This document shows positions 1 to 7,867 of a DNA stretch of 23,528 bases, piece after piece. Made by a program: the position numbers and the translations under genes. The notes beneath the pieces are model-generated. The model was not told where the DNA came from, searched no databases, and worked only from the letters and a program-made list of their open reading frames with translations. The DNA comes from Planctomycetaceae bacterium (GTDB lineage: Bacteria; Planctomycetota; Planctomycetia; Pirellulales; Thermoguttaceae), in assembly GCA_015062085.1 (NCBI GenBank), contig SUVI01000044.1:1-23528 (forward strand). The letters are read 5' to 3'. The stretch's first letter is position 1, and each line of letters starts with the position of its first letter.

Positions 1-530
1 ACCACAGTGCCGTGGAAATGCGCACGTGGCTCTGGCAGACCTGGCAGAATGACGTCGTCGGGACGCTCATCTGGGCCACGAATTACTGGACCTCGCCAAC
101 GGCATTTCCGAAGGTGCCGCAGGATCCGTACCTTGACCCGATGAGCTACGTCAGCAATCATGCGCTCCCTGCCGGGACGAAACGTTTCTGGGGAAACGGC
201 GACGGACGATTCCTCTATCCGCCGCTTTCCTGTGCCGTGCCGAACAAAAATACGGACGCTCCGAATTTTGAGGAACCAGTCGCCAGCATCCGTATCGAAA
301 TGCTCCGCGAGGGGCTGGAAGACTACGAGATGCTCTACCTGCTGCGCGAAAAACTTGCCGCGGCGAAAGACCTTCCCGCAGAAAAACGCGCGGAATACGA
401 AGCGCTCCTCACCGTTCCGCCGGAGATCACGTCGAGCATGACGGAGTTCAGCAAAGATCCCGCACCGATCTACGCGCGGCGAAAACAGATCGCGGAAGCG
501 ATCGAGATGCTCTCCGCGTCCCTTCCCTGA
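1..530 (+). CDS. C-terminal part of a GH123/DUF4091-type glycoside hydrolase (5' end outside window)
   Basis: The reading frame is open from the left edge (first full codon at position 3) and stops at 528-530, so only about the last 175 residues are present and the start lies upstream. The visible part has the signature of the DUF4091 domain (Pfam PF13320, the GH123 catalytic-type domain). It has a W-x-x-W-Q-N-D-V-x-G-T-L-I-W-A-T-N-Y-W stretch, a W-G-N-G-D-G-x-F-L-Y-P motif about 60 residues later, and the closing block S-I-R-I-E-M-L-R-E-G-L-E-D-Y-E-M-L-Y-L-L. GH123 members act on beta-N-acetylgalactosaminides, and many planctomycete and Bacteroidota relatives are uncharacterised. The remaining C-terminal 70 residues are helical and charged. 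A GH71/99-like gene follows 191 bp downstream on the same strand, so a carbohydrate role fits. The family call is fairly firm; the substrate is unknown. Confidence 0.8.
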   Translation, partial: HSAVEMRTWLWQTWQNDVVGTLIWATNYWTSPTAFPKVPQDPYLDPMSYVSNHALPAGTKRFWGNGDGRFLYPPLSCAVPNKNTDAPNFEEPVASIRIEMLREGLEDYEMLYLLREKLAAAKDLPAEKRAEYEALLTVPPEITSSMTEFSKDPAPIYARRKQIAEAIEMLSASLP

Positions 531-721
531 AAAGAGGGACCGAAAGCGAGGACGCACACTCAAGAAGTCCCTCATTCAGGAAGGCCGGCTTGCGCAGCAA
601 GACGGGACGGCTGGGCAGTCTTTTCGGAAAATCCAAGTCCATCAAAAAAAGCGTGGACCCGTTCCCGTTGGCCGCTGGCGCAGACACGTGAACAGGAAAA
701 TTTCAATAAAAAGGAAACCCC

Positions 722-2011
722 ATGAAAAAAGCTGTACTTTCGTTCCTGATTCCCCTTCTGCTCCTTTTTCTTGCTGCCCCTGTCTTCGCGGAGGAGGGGG
801 CAGCTCCTCAAGATTCCCGGGTCTCATGCGATTCCATGCATGGAAAAGTCCTCTGCGGTTACCAGGGCTGGTTTACGGCTAAAGGTGACGGGAGCGGAGC
901 GGATTGGATCCACTACCAGAATGCCGGGAAATTTGAGCCGGGGTACGCCGGCATCGAGATCTGGCCGGACATGAGCGAGATGGAAGACTCCGAAAAATAC
1001 GAAACGCCGTTCCGTTTCGCAGACGGTTCTCCCGCGTACGTTTTCAGCTCGCAGGATCCCCGGACCGTCCTGCGGCACTTTGAGTGGATGAGAGACTACG
1101 GGTTGGACGGCGTCATGCTCCAGCGTTTCTGCTGCTCTCCCCGAAATCACGCTCATCTCGCCCGGCTCGATACGGTCCTGAAGAACGTTCGCGCCTCAGC
1201 AAACGCGGCGGGACGGTGCTGGGCACTGATGTACGACCTCTCCGGAAAAAGCGATCAAACGATCGATTCGGAAGTCATCGCGGACTGGAAACGGCTCATC
1301 GACACGCTGGAGCTCGGCCGTTCTCCCGAAGATGCCGCGTATCTCCATCACGCAGGAAAGCCCGTCGTGGCGGTCTGGGGGATCGGTTTCAGCGACGGAC
1401 GGCGGTACACACTTGAGAAGACGCGCGAACTCATCCGATTTCTAAAACACGATCAGAAATACGGCGGATTTACCGTCATGATCGGTGTCCCGACGTACTG
1501 GCGCGAGCTGAAAAACGACGCGGTTTCCGACCCGCTTCTTCACGACGTGATCCGTGAAGCGGACATCGTTTCGCCGTGGACGGTCGGACGCTTCGGTACG
1601 CCGGATGACGTGCGGGATTTCGTCCGCCGCGTGACGATCCCGGACATGAAATGGTGCGCAGAAAACGGAGTCGAGTACCTCCCCGTCGTTTTCCCCGGCT
1701 TTTCCTGGCAGAATCTCCAAAAAGGACGCGGCCAATACGCTCCGTTCAACGCGATCCCGCGTCTTGGCGGCGAGTTCCTCGAAACGCAGTACCGCGAACA
1801 CGTGAATGCCGGTGCGTCGATGATCTACCAGGCGATGTTTGACGAACTGGACGAAGCGACCGCCATCTTCAAATGCACGCCGACACCGCCCGTTGGCGAA
1901 AGCCGATTCCTCGATCATGACGGCCTGCCGAGCGACCATTACCTGAAACTGGTCGGCAAATGGACCCGGATCTTGCGGGAAAACGTTTCCCAACGTTCCG
2001 ATGCAAAATAA
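722..2011 (+). CDS. Secreted glycoside hydrolase family 71/99-like protein
   Basis: This 429-residue protein starts with a clear Sec signal peptide (MKK, hydrophobic core, predicted cleavage after A-P-V-F-A near residue 23). The mature part opens with G-K-V-L-C-G-Y-Q-G-W-F (residues 41-51), followed by a G-D-G-S-G motif. These are hallmarks of the GH71/99-like group found in Bacteroidota and Planctomycetota. Near the C-terminus, residues 367-383 carry the conserved M-F-D-E-x-D-E-x-T-A-I-F block, in which the acidic residues are probably catalytic by analogy with GH99 endo-mannanases. The start is supported by AGGAAA a few bases before ATG 722. The protein probably acts in the periplasm or outside the cell on a polysaccharide; the substrate cannot be read from the sequence. 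No terminator-like hairpin is obvious at its end, and a dispersed repeat begins only five bases after the stop. Confidence 0.8.
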   Translation: MKKAVLSFLIPLLLLFLAAPVFAEEGAAPQDSRVSCDSMHGKVLCGYQGWFTAKGDGSGADWIHYQNAGKFEPGYAGIEIWPDMSEMEDSEKYETPFRFADGSPAYVFSSQDPRTVLRHFEWMRDYGLDGVMLQRFCCSPRNHAHLARLDTVLKNVRASANAAGRCWALMYDLSGKSDQTIDSEVIADWKRLIDTLELGRSPEDAAYLHHAGKPVVAVWGIGFSDGRRYTLEKTRELIRFLKHDQKYGGFTVMIGVPTYWRELKNDAVSDPLLHDVIREADIVSPWTVGRFGTPDDVRDFVRRVTIPDMKWCAENGVEYLPVVFPGFSWQNLQKGRGQYAPFNAIPRLGGEFLETQYREHVNAGASMIYQAMFDELDEATAIFKCTPTPPVGESRFLDHDGLPSDHYLKLVGKWTRILRENVSQRSDAK

Positions 2012-2015
2012 AAGC

Positions 2016-2300
2016 GGTCCATCCGGGAACTGCGTACCGATCAGATCTGATCTTTACCACTGAGAGCGCAGTGCAGAAGAGACGCGAAACGCACTGAAAA
2101 GAAAGAGGAAAAAAGGGAGTGAACGTGCCCTGACACGAATTTCACGGAAAACACGAAAAGACTCAAATGGATTTTTAAAAATCAAAAAAATTTCGCGAGA
2201 TCCGTGTTTTTTCGTGCTTTTCGTGTTCACCCTTCTGTGTGTCTCAGCGCGTTTTCAGTCTCTTCCGTGGTGAAACGGGTACGTACTTCCCGGATAAACC
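2016..2300. repeat. Dispersed palindromic repeat with inverted ends (copy 1)
   Basis: The element is bounded by imperfect 23-bp terminal inverted repeats at 2016-2038 and 2278-2300 (19 of 23 positions complementary). Inside are perfect palindromes GATCAGATCTGATC (2039-2052) and GATTTTTAAAAATC (2170-2183). Opposed CACGAAAA and TTTTCGTG motifs also occur, so much of the element could fold on itself. A related copy lies in the opposite orientation at 18755-18970: the segment 2118-2164 matches its reverse complement with only two mismatches in 47 bp. The left inverted end is also identical over 22 bp to the left end of that copy. It carries no gene. It could be a non-autonomous mobile element (MITE-like) or one of the CACGGAAAACACGAAA-type intergenic repeats that I recall from planctomycete genomes. 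Confidence 0.75.
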
Positions 2301-2342
2301 TCAAAAAATTTTCATTTTCATGCAAAAGTCTGCAAATTGCTC

Positions 2343-2371
2343 TTGATTTTTTCTCTTAAATCGGCTAAAGT
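2343..2371 (+). promoter_or_regulatory. Probable sigma70-type promoter of the TPR protein gene
   Basis: TTGATT (2343-2348) and TAAAGT (2366-2371) are separated by 17 bp and lie about 105 bp before ATG 2477. The -35 box is a 5/6 match and the -10 box a 4/6 match to consensus. The sequence around them is AT-rich. Confidence 0.5.
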
Positions 2372-2476
2372 TCTAGACAGTAGTTTCAGAAATTCCGTTT
2401 TTTTATCAAAAAGACGGCATAATGAATGGGATCAAAAACCGTTTGTTTTGGAAGATCATAAAGAAGAGAGGTTCTA

Positions 2477-3943
2477 ATGACACATCGTTTTTCCAAGCTG
2501 TTCGCCTCCCTGTGCGGAGTCGCAGCAAGTTCATTCCTTCTCGTCGGTGCCGCGAATGCCGACCTTACTGCAGCCGGCGAAACTGCGGCTGCTCCGGCCG
2601 CTGCCGGAAGCACTGCTGCTCAGCCGGAAGTGGATCCGGAACTGAAAGCCGCATTTGAAGACTTCACCGCCCTGAAATTTGCAGACGCGATCGCGAAACT
2701 GGATAAAGTTCGCGAATCGAAACCGGACATGGCTCCGTCTCAGCTGGTTCTTGCGTCCTGGCTTGCTCAGGTGCAGCCGCCGCAGCCGCAGGCCGTTCGT
2801 CAGGCGATCGAAGTTGCCGTCACGAAGCACGGCGACGACCCGGAAGCCTACGTCATTCTTGCAGAACTGAACCTTCAGAACAGCTGCGTGACGGAAGCCG
2901 AGACCCTGTTTGAAAAGGGTGCCTCCCTCAACGCCAATTTCACCGGAAGCCAGAAGCGCAAGAGTGAGATCCAGAAACGCATCCTCATCGGTCAGGCTCA
3001 GGTCCAGGCTCTGCGCGGCAGGAATGATGAAGCAAAAGCGACTCTTGGTGCCGTTCTGAAGCTCGATGCGGAAAATATCGGTGCACTGAACCTTCTGGCG
3101 CTGATCTCCTTCAACACGGAAGACTACGCCTCCGCGATCGCTGCGTACACGAAAGTGCGCGAGATCCAGCCGACCGCCCTGCTTCCGGAAGCCCGCATCG
3201 CCATGATGTGCCAGCAGAAAAACACGGATGAAGGCAAGAAACTGGCTGCCCAGTACATGAAAGAAGCCATCAGCAAAGCTGAGACCGACCCGCAGGTCCG
3301 CATCGTCGCCGCCCGCTGGTCCCTCATGATCGGCAAAACCAAGCAGGCTGGTCAGCAGGCGGATTTCGCGATCCAGCTTCTGGCGAAACAGAAGGAAGCA
3401 AAAGCTGACGATGCGTTCGTCAACAATCTGTTCCTGGAAGCCAATCTTCTTCGCGGAATCATCGCGCTCTACGATAAAGATTACGCCACGGCTGAAAAAT
3501 TCTTCAACGTGATCCTGACGGAATCCCCGAGCAACTTCGCCGCGACGAACAACTTGGCTCTGGCTCTCTGCGAACAGGATGAAGCGAAACAGAAGAAAGC
3601 CGTCGAATTCGCGCAGGTGAACATTGACCGCTTTGGCAACCAGCAGCCGATGGTGTTCTCCACTGCCGCGTGGGTCATGCACAAAATGGGCCGGTACCAG
3701 GAAGCCGCGAATCTGCTCCAGCGTCATCTCCAGATGACCAACGGCAATATGTCCTCCGACACGGCCTACTATCTCGCTGCGAACATGAACGCGATCGCGG
3801 ACTCTCTGCCGGCTGAAAGTGCGGAGCAGAAGACCAACATTAAGAACCAGGTTCTCGAGATCATCACCAAGACGCTTGAAAACGAAGCGCCGTTTGTGAT
3901 GCGTCCTGAAGCGGAAGCTCTCAAAGCGGAACTCAGCAAATAA
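2477..3943 (+). CDS. Secreted TPR-repeat protein
   Basis: This 488-residue protein has an N-terminal signal peptide (T-H-R-F-S-K then a hydrophobic stretch ending near A-N-A, residue 28). An Ala-rich linker follows to about residue 55. The rest is helical with tetratricopeptide repeats, for example the units around A-E-T-L-F-E-K-G-A-S-L-N, A-L-N-L-L-A-L-I-S-F-N-T-E-D-Y-A-S-A-I-A-A-Y and L-R-G-I-I-A-L-Y-D-K-D-Y-A-T-A-E-K-F-F. TPR solenoids mediate protein-protein contacts; no enzyme domain is visible. The start is supported by AGAGAGG seven bases before ATG 2477. A promoter-like pair at 2343-2371 and a strong hairpin at 3964-4001 suggest a single-gene transcript. Location is probably periplasmic. 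The role and partner are unknown. Confidence 0.8.
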   Translation: MTHRFSKLFASLCGVAASSFLLVGAANADLTAAGETAAAPAAAGSTAAQPEVDPELKAAFEDFTALKFADAIAKLDKVRESKPDMAPSQLVLASWLAQVQPPQPQAVRQAIEVAVTKHGDDPEAYVILAELNLQNSCVTEAETLFEKGASLNANFTGSQKRKSEIQKRILIGQAQVQALRGRNDEAKATLGAVLKLDAENIGALNLLALISFNTEDYASAIAAYTKVREIQPTALLPEARIAMMCQQKNTDEGKKLAAQYMKEAISKAETDPQVRIVAARWSLMIGKTKQAGQQADFAIQLLAKQKEAKADDAFVNNLFLEANLLRGIIALYDKDYATAEKFFNVILTESPSNFAATNNLALALCEQDEAKQKKAVEFAQVNIDRFGNQQPMVFSTAAWVMHKMGRYQEAANLLQRHLQMTNGNMSSDTAYYLAANMNAIADSLPAESAEQKTNIKNQVLEIITKTLENEAPFVMRPEAEALKAELSK

Positions 3944-3963
3944 GATCAGCCAATAAAATCTGA

Positions 3964-4001
3964 AGGGAAAGGAACGGCGGACTGGATGCCGTTCCCTTTC
4001 C
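3964..4001 (+). terminator. Stem-loop after the TPR gene, likely terminator
   Basis: GGGAAAGGAACGGC and its near-complement form a 14-bp stem with one mismatch around a short loop, starting about 20 bp after the stop at 3943. A long U-tract is missing, so it could also act as an mRNA-stabilising hairpin. Confidence 0.6.
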
Positions 4002-4021
4002 GACTCCGAATCGTACGTTTC

Positions 4022-4047
4022 ACTGTTTTTTCATCGAAGAAAACAGT
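4022..4047. terminator. Small AT-rich hairpin between convergent genes
   Basis: ACTGTTTT (4022-4029) and AAAACAGT (4040-4047) form a perfect 8-bp inverted repeat. It lies between the convergent TPR and tspO-like genes, about 60 bp past the tspO-like stop. It could terminate either transcript weakly. Confidence 0.4.
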
Positions 4048-4103
4048 TGAGACGTGCGTTTTCTTTTTTTATGCCTGCTTGGGACACACTTGCTTTGCAC
4101 CGC

Positions 4104-4913
4104 TTAATCGATGACACCTCCGATATTCAGATGCCAGATTTGGTAATTGATCACCAGAGCATAAAAGATCCAAAGGACCTGCGGGAGCAGAAGAGCCGCT
4201 GCGCAGCGGCAGATCGGAAGTGTTGCGAGCAGCAAAAGCAGCGAAACACCGAAGATCCAGATCAGGTTAATAAACCCGCCGAACGGATCATGCCCGTAAA
4301 AGAACGTGTAGCACCATACGATCTGCAGCAGCATAAGGACTGCATAAAGTACCAGAACGGGCAGCGCACGGCGGCAGCCGGCCTTCCGCCACGAGATCCA
4401 GACGGATGTACCGAGGAGGAAATAGAGAAGGATCCAGACCGGTAGAAAGATCCACTGCGGCGGCATCATTGCAGGTTCTGTAAGCGTCGCGAACCAACGG
4501 AAAGTGGAAGGCTGAAGAAAGAGACTGGAGATCCAGCCGGACGCAAACGTCAGACCAACGAAACCTACCCAAGGAAAGACTTCATGGCAAATGCAGTCTG
4601 CTCCGCCGCAGTGAGTGTAGCCGGTACAGCTTCCGGCGTGACGTGCGGAACAGAGAAGCTCTTCACGCGCGGCATTCGTACTTCTTTCACCCTCGTTTTT
4701 CAGCGTTTCGTAAAGTTTTTTGAAATACGGTATCTTTTCTTCGGCATTTTCATCGGTAGAAAATGTGCCTGTGCCGCCAGCCTGATTTTCCATCCGATAC
4801 GTTCTGCCGTCCGGTGCATGAGTGTCTCCGGAGTGCGATTCCGTCTGCGGGAGATTTTCACCAGCGTTTTCACCCGCGTTTTCGCCAGTTTTCTCATTCA
4901 AATTTTCATTCAT
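4104..4913 (-). CDS. TspO/MBR family membrane protein with Cys-rich N-terminal extension
   Basis: Residues about 114-269 match the TspO/MBR (tryptophan-rich sensory protein) family. Visible features are five hydrophobic segments, the P-P-Q-W-I-F-x-P-V-W-x-x-L-Y-F-L-L-G block (151-168), a W-C-Y-T-F-F-Y-G block near 200-207 and the closing P-Q-V-L-W-x-x-Y-A-L-V-I-N-Y-x-I-W-x-L-N. TspO proteins bind porphyrins and related ligands and act in stress signalling. A typical TspO is about 155-160 residues, so the first ~113 residues are extra. They are acidic and low-complexity (N-A-G-E repeats), then a short charged helix, then five cysteines at 88, 96, 102, 107 and 109 directly before the first membrane segment. 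AGAGGAT about eight bases before ATG 4913 supports the long start. The family call is firm; the role of the extension is unknown. Confidence 0.85.
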   Translation of the reverse strand: MNENLNEKTGENAGENAGENLPQTESHSGDTHAPDGRTYRMENQAGGTGTFSTDENAEEKIPYFKKLYETLKNEGERSTNAAREELLCSARHAGSCTGYTHCGGADCICHEVFPWVGFVGLTFASGWISSLFLQPSTFRWFATLTEPAMMPPQWIFLPVWILLYFLLGTSVWISWRKAGCRRALPVLVLYAVLMLLQIVWCYTFFYGHDPFGGFINLIWIFGVSLLLLLATLPICRCAAALLLPQVLWIFYALVINYQIWHLNIGGVID

Positions 4914-5079
4914 TTTTTAGATCCTCTGAAAAAATCAACTGAAAAGCCGGTTTTCCTCTAGGAATGCGAGCTCCTGCCGACCTCCGACAGCGTACCGCTC
5001 CTTGAAAACCGGATCGGAACGGGAACGGACTCTCCATTCGAAACGATTTTTCTTTTTCCAACAGAAAGTTTCCCGTTTG

Positions 5080-5085
5080 ATTATA
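5080..5085 (-). promoter_or_regulatory. Candidate -10 box for the tspO-like gene
   Basis: On the minus strand this reads TATAAT, about 165 bp before the tspO-like start. The -35 region at the right distance (near 5103-5108) is a poor match, so this is tentative. I see no convincing gene in 4914-5216. Confidence 0.3.
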
Positions 5086-5216
5086 GAGTATCTGGAAAGA
5101 ACGGCACACAAAAAAGCAGAAGATGGACCGGCGTCCGGACCAGTCAGACCTCAAGTGCGGGAAGTCTTAAAAACAGTGTGAAGAGCCGGAAAACAGAGAC
5201 GCGTTCACAAAAAAGC

Positions 5217-5253
5217 AAAGGGAAACGAAAGTTCCGCGCTTTCCTTTCCCTTT
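5217..5253 (-). terminator. Rho-independent terminator of the small membrane-peptide gene
   Basis: AAAGGGAAACGAAAG and its partner form a 15-bp stem with one mismatch and a 7-nt loop. On the minus strand the stem is followed by GCTTTTTTG. It lies about 40 bp after the stop of the 27-residue ORF, the only plausible minus-strand gene just upstream of it. Confidence 0.75.
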
Positions 5254-5295
5254 ACTTTTTCATTTTCATTTTCATTTCTTTACGCTGAACTTTCG

Positions 5296-5379
5296 TCAGG
5301 AAGAGTGAAGGACCAGCATTCCCACAAAAGTCCAGATCGCCAGAAACAAAATGTTGAAGATCCAAATGGCTCCATCCAT
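5296..5379 (-). CDS. Probable 27-residue single-pass membrane peptide
   Basis: A 28-codon ORF encodes M-D-G-A followed by an unbroken hydrophobic, Trp- and Phe-containing segment of about 20 residues, then H-S-S and a TGA stop. This is the pattern of a small single-pass membrane protein. An A-G-G-A-A-A-A-A-G-G-T-G purine-rich stretch sits about seven bases before the ATG. A strong terminator follows at 5217-5253, so the ORF has its own expression signals. I do not recognise the family. A longer overlapping frame on the same strand (5252-5611) has a Phe-rich, low-quality translation and no better start signal. The function is unknown; candidates are a regulator or subunit of a membrane complex, a stress peptide, or a toxin-like peptide. 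Confidence 0.5.
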   Translation of the reverse strand: MDGAIWIFNILFLAIWTFVGMLVLHSS

Positions 5380-5761
5380 GATGTTCACCTTTTTCCTCGA
5401 TCCCTTGAAAACACCTCGGCATTCGTTCCATTATTTTGGAAATCTGCAAAATGCCGTTTCGTTCATCGGCAGGTCTTGGCCGAAAAATGAGCCGGATCTG
5501 CACAAAATACTCAAAGAAAAATAAAAATTTAGGTGAAACTTTAGAAAAAATGGGAAAATCGGCACAAATGGACGAAAAAACAGAAAGAATCTTGCCGGGG
5601 AGACTAGCCAAAAATCCAATTTTGTGTTAAACTAAAAGAAATTGGATGAAGAGCTCCTGAAATTTGAAATGCGGTCGGGTGACTGTGTTTTTCGGAACGC
5701 TTCATCATTCCAGTTTCCAGTTTCAAAAATTCCACCTGCCTTTCCTTGAATGGAGTTTTTT

Positions 5762-6685
5762 ATGGATCCCGCTTTGCGCCGCCTCCTTTCAACGTCCCCG
5801 TCGCTGTTCGTGCTCGTATCTGCGTGTCTTTTTTTCCTCGTTTCGGTTTCCGTATCGGTTTCCGCGCAGGAAAAAATCGAACTTTGGCCGGGATTTGCTC
5901 CTGGTGAAACGGTTCGTGAGCCGAATGTGGAACCGAACGGTGATCGTGCGACGCGCGTCACGACGCCGTTTCTGCTCGTTTACCGACCAGAAACGGTCAC
6001 GTCAGACGTCTGTATGCTGATCCTTCCGGGCGGCGGCTATTCGACCTGCTTCTACTTTAATGAAGGGATCCCGAACGCACGGTGGTGGAACACGCAGGGC
6101 ATCACGGCTGCCGTCCTCGTTTACCGTGTTCCGCGGCCGACCGGGAAACCTATCTACGTATCAGCCTGGCAGGACGCACAGCGAGCCGTTCGGATCCTGC
6201 GCTCCAATGCGCCGAACTGGGGTCTGGATCCGGAAAAGATCGGCGTTCAGGGGTTCTCGGCAGGTGGACACCTCGCGCTTCTGACGGCACTCTCCAGCCA
6301 AACGCAGGCGTATGAGCCGCTCGATGAACTCGATTCCGTACCGTGTCACGTTAACTTTGCGCTTCCGGTCTACCCTGCCTACGTTCTCGACGATGGGGCG
6401 GCGGGGCCGAATCAGAGAAAAGGAAATGATGCGGAACTGGCTCCCGGTCTGAATTTTGACGCGAGATCCTGTCCCATGTGCCTCCTTCACGGTGACCGAG
6501 ACATCTACTCGCCAATGGGGGCCGTCCGGATCTACGCGGAACTTCGGAAAAAGGGGATCCCGTGTGAGCTGCACATTTTCGCCGATGCCGTTCACGGTTT
6601 CATGTTCTGGAACGACGCGCCGAATACACAGTCATGGCGTGCCCGCGGTCTGGAATGGATGAAAGTCATGGGGTACGTTCCATAG
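5762..6685 (+). CDS. Secreted alpha/beta-hydrolase (acetyl-xylan-esterase / BD-FAE-like)
   Basis: From ATG 5762 the protein has 307 residues. This start is preferred over ATG 5750 because GGAG (5752-5755) sits six bases before 5762, whereas 5750 lies inside that signal. A hydrophobic segment (residues about 15-34, ending V-S-A) is a signal peptide or anchor. Residues 88-93 are L-P-G-G-G-Y, the oxyanion region. Residues 164-170 are G-F-S-A-G-G-H with nucleophile Ser166. The probable acid is an Asp at 245-247 (H-G-D-R-D) and the probable His is 278 (D-A-V-H-G-F). This is the layout of the secreted esterase group that deacetylates xylan or cleaves feruloyl esters. A DUF1080 gene follows after a hairpin. 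The exact substrate is unknown. Confidence 0.85.
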   Translation: MDPALRRLLSTSPSLFVLVSACLFFLVSVSVSVSAQEKIELWPGFAPGETVREPNVEPNGDRATRVTTPFLLVYRPETVTSDVCMLILPGGGYSTCFYFNEGIPNARWWNTQGITAAVLVYRVPRPTGKPIYVSAWQDAQRAVRILRSNAPNWGLDPEKIGVQGFSAGGHLALLTALSSQTQAYEPLDELDSVPCHVNFALPVYPAYVLDDGAAGPNQRKGNDAELAPGLNFDARSCPMCLLHGDRDIYSPMGAVRIYAELRKKGIPCELHIFADAVHGFMFWNDAPNTQSWRARGLEWMKVMGYVP

Positions 6686-6770
6686 TCGGCGCAGGTATGG
6701 GGGGGCGTTTTCCCTGTGAGGTGAACGGCACTGTTTCCCCGTCCTGAAATTTTCCTTAAATTTAGAATTC

Positions 6771-6799
6771 AAAAACCGGGAAGCCAATTTCCCGTTTTC
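6771..6799 (+). terminator. Hairpin after the alpha/beta-hydrolase gene
   Basis: CGGGAA and TTCCCG form a perfect 6-bp stem around a 6-nt loop. The stem is extended by A-rich and T-rich flanks with one bulge and followed by TTTTCCTT. It lies 86 bp past the stop at 6685. Confidence 0.55.
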
Positions 6800-6842
6800 C
6801 TTAAACTTCACTATTCAGAAAATCAGAAATGAGGCATTTTTC

Positions 6843-7757
6843 ATGAACGCTTTACCTTCACTTCTTTTGTGCGCACTGTTTTCCTGGACGCTTCCCTCTG
6901 CCGACATGACGGCGGACGGCTGGGTCGCGCTTTTTGACGGCGAAACGACGTTTGGATGGACCAGCGAGACTCCGGATTCCTGGACGGTGGAAGACGGTGC
7001 GCTTTTGGGATGCGGTCCTGCCCGGATCGAGACGACGACCGCGTTCAAAAACGGAAAGATCCAGTACGAGACCCGCCGTGCAGCCTGTGAACCATGGGAG
7101 ACTAAAACTGCGGAGATCGTTGACGGTGCGTTTGTTCTTGAAGTCGCGGAAGGCCAGGCAGTGAGTTTCCGAAACGTTTTCTTCAAACCGGATGGAATGA
7201 AAGAGATCTTCAATGGCCAAGACCTGACCGGCTGGAAAACGTACCCGGAAATGGACGGAAAATTCACCGTGAATGCCGATCTGAAGCGTTTGGAAGCCAA
7301 AAATGGACTGGGAATGCTCGAGACGGAGGAAGCCTACGGTGATTTCGTTTTCCAGAGTGCCGTTTCTCTCCAGCCCGAAGTCAACTCCGGTTTCTTTTTC
7401 CGCTGCATTCCGGGCGAAAAACTCAATGGTTACGAGTGCCAGCTGAACAATTCGGTCATCGACGGAGACCGGACGCAGCCGAAAGACGCGGGGTCCGGAG
7501 CGATCTTCCGCCGCACGGTCGCCCGTTACGTTCCTGCGACGGATCCGGAACTCTTCTACGTCACCATCATCGCGCGCGGTCCTCACATTGCGACTTGGGT
7601 GAACGGTCTTCAGATCACCGACTGGACTGACGAGCGGAAAGCAAATCCTAATCCCCGCCGCGGTCTGCGCGTGGAACCAGGAACCATCATGCTTCAGGCG
7701 CACGACGTTACGACGGACTGCTACTTCCAGAACATGAAGATCAATTCTTGGGATTGA
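6843..7757 (+). CDS. Secreted DUF1080 (3-keto-disaccharide hydrolase-type) protein
   Basis: This 304-residue protein begins with a short signal-like hydrophobic segment (residues 4-19). The main domain runs from about residue 118 (K-E-I-F-N-G-Q-D-L-T-G-W) to the end and has the lectin-like beta-sandwich pattern of DUF1080 (PF06439). It includes V-N-S-G-F-F-F-R near residue 180, Y-E-C-Q-L-N-N, and the final G-x-I-M-L-Q-A-H-D block. Some family members hydrolyse 3-keto-disaccharides, and the family is greatly expanded in Planctomycetota. A second, shorter copy of the opening motif (W-V-A-L-F-D-G-E-T-T-F-G-W) occurs at residues 27-39, so the N-terminal ~90 residues look like a truncated duplicate of the domain. 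GAGG lies eight bases before ATG 6843. The terminator at 7805-7853 closes the unit. Confidence 0.85.
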   Translation: MNALPSLLLCALFSWTLPSADMTADGWVALFDGETTFGWTSETPDSWTVEDGALLGCGPARIETTTAFKNGKIQYETRRAACEPWETKTAEIVDGAFVLEVAEGQAVSFRNVFFKPDGMKEIFNGQDLTGWKTYPEMDGKFTVNADLKRLEAKNGLGMLETEEAYGDFVFQSAVSLQPEVNSGFFFRCIPGEKLNGYECQLNNSVIDGDRTQPKDAGSGAIFRRTVARYVPATDPELFYVTIIARGPHIATWVNGLQITDWTDERKANPNPRRGLRVEPGTIMLQAHDVTTDCYFQNMKINSWD

Positions 7758-7795
7758 ACTCTCTTGGGATCGAACTTCTCTGGGATCGAACCTTC
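7746..7795 (+). repeat. Three imperfect 16-17-bp tandem repeats over a stop codon
   Basis: Three successive units of the form TCTTGGGATCGAACTTC run across the last codons and stop of the DUF1080 gene into the spacer. It is probably a slippage product; no function is apparent. Confidence 0.6.
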
Positions 7796-7804
7796 CCGAA
7801 ACGC

Positions 7805-7853
7805 AAAAAGGGACGCACCGAAGGAGTTTACGCCTTCCGTGGGTCCCCTTTTG
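7805..7853. terminator. Strong bidirectional terminator between convergent genes
   Basis: AAAAGGGAC-G-CACCGAAGG pairs with CCTTCCGTGGGTCCCCTTTT with few mismatches. It is followed on the plus strand by GTTTTTTTC, and its A-run gives a U-tract on the minus strand. It lies between the DUF1080 stop (7757) and the giant-gene stop (7868), and can serve both. Confidence 0.8.
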
Positions 7854-7867
7854 TTTTTTTCTGGGCT

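Noticed and set aside
2531..3727. 398-codon minus-strand frame over the secreted TPR gene
   Set aside because: It is antisense to a protein with signal peptide, good ribosome site and TPR repeats; its translation has no recognisable domain.
4906..5154. 82-codon minus-strand frame upstream of the tspO-like gene
   Set aside because: No ribosome site or conserved pattern, and it spans the candidate TATAAT box of the tspO-like gene.
5252..5611. 119-codon minus-strand frame overlapping the small membrane peptide
   Set aside because: Phe-rich, A/T-driven translation with no ribosome site; the shorter overlapping frame has a ribosome site and a terminator.
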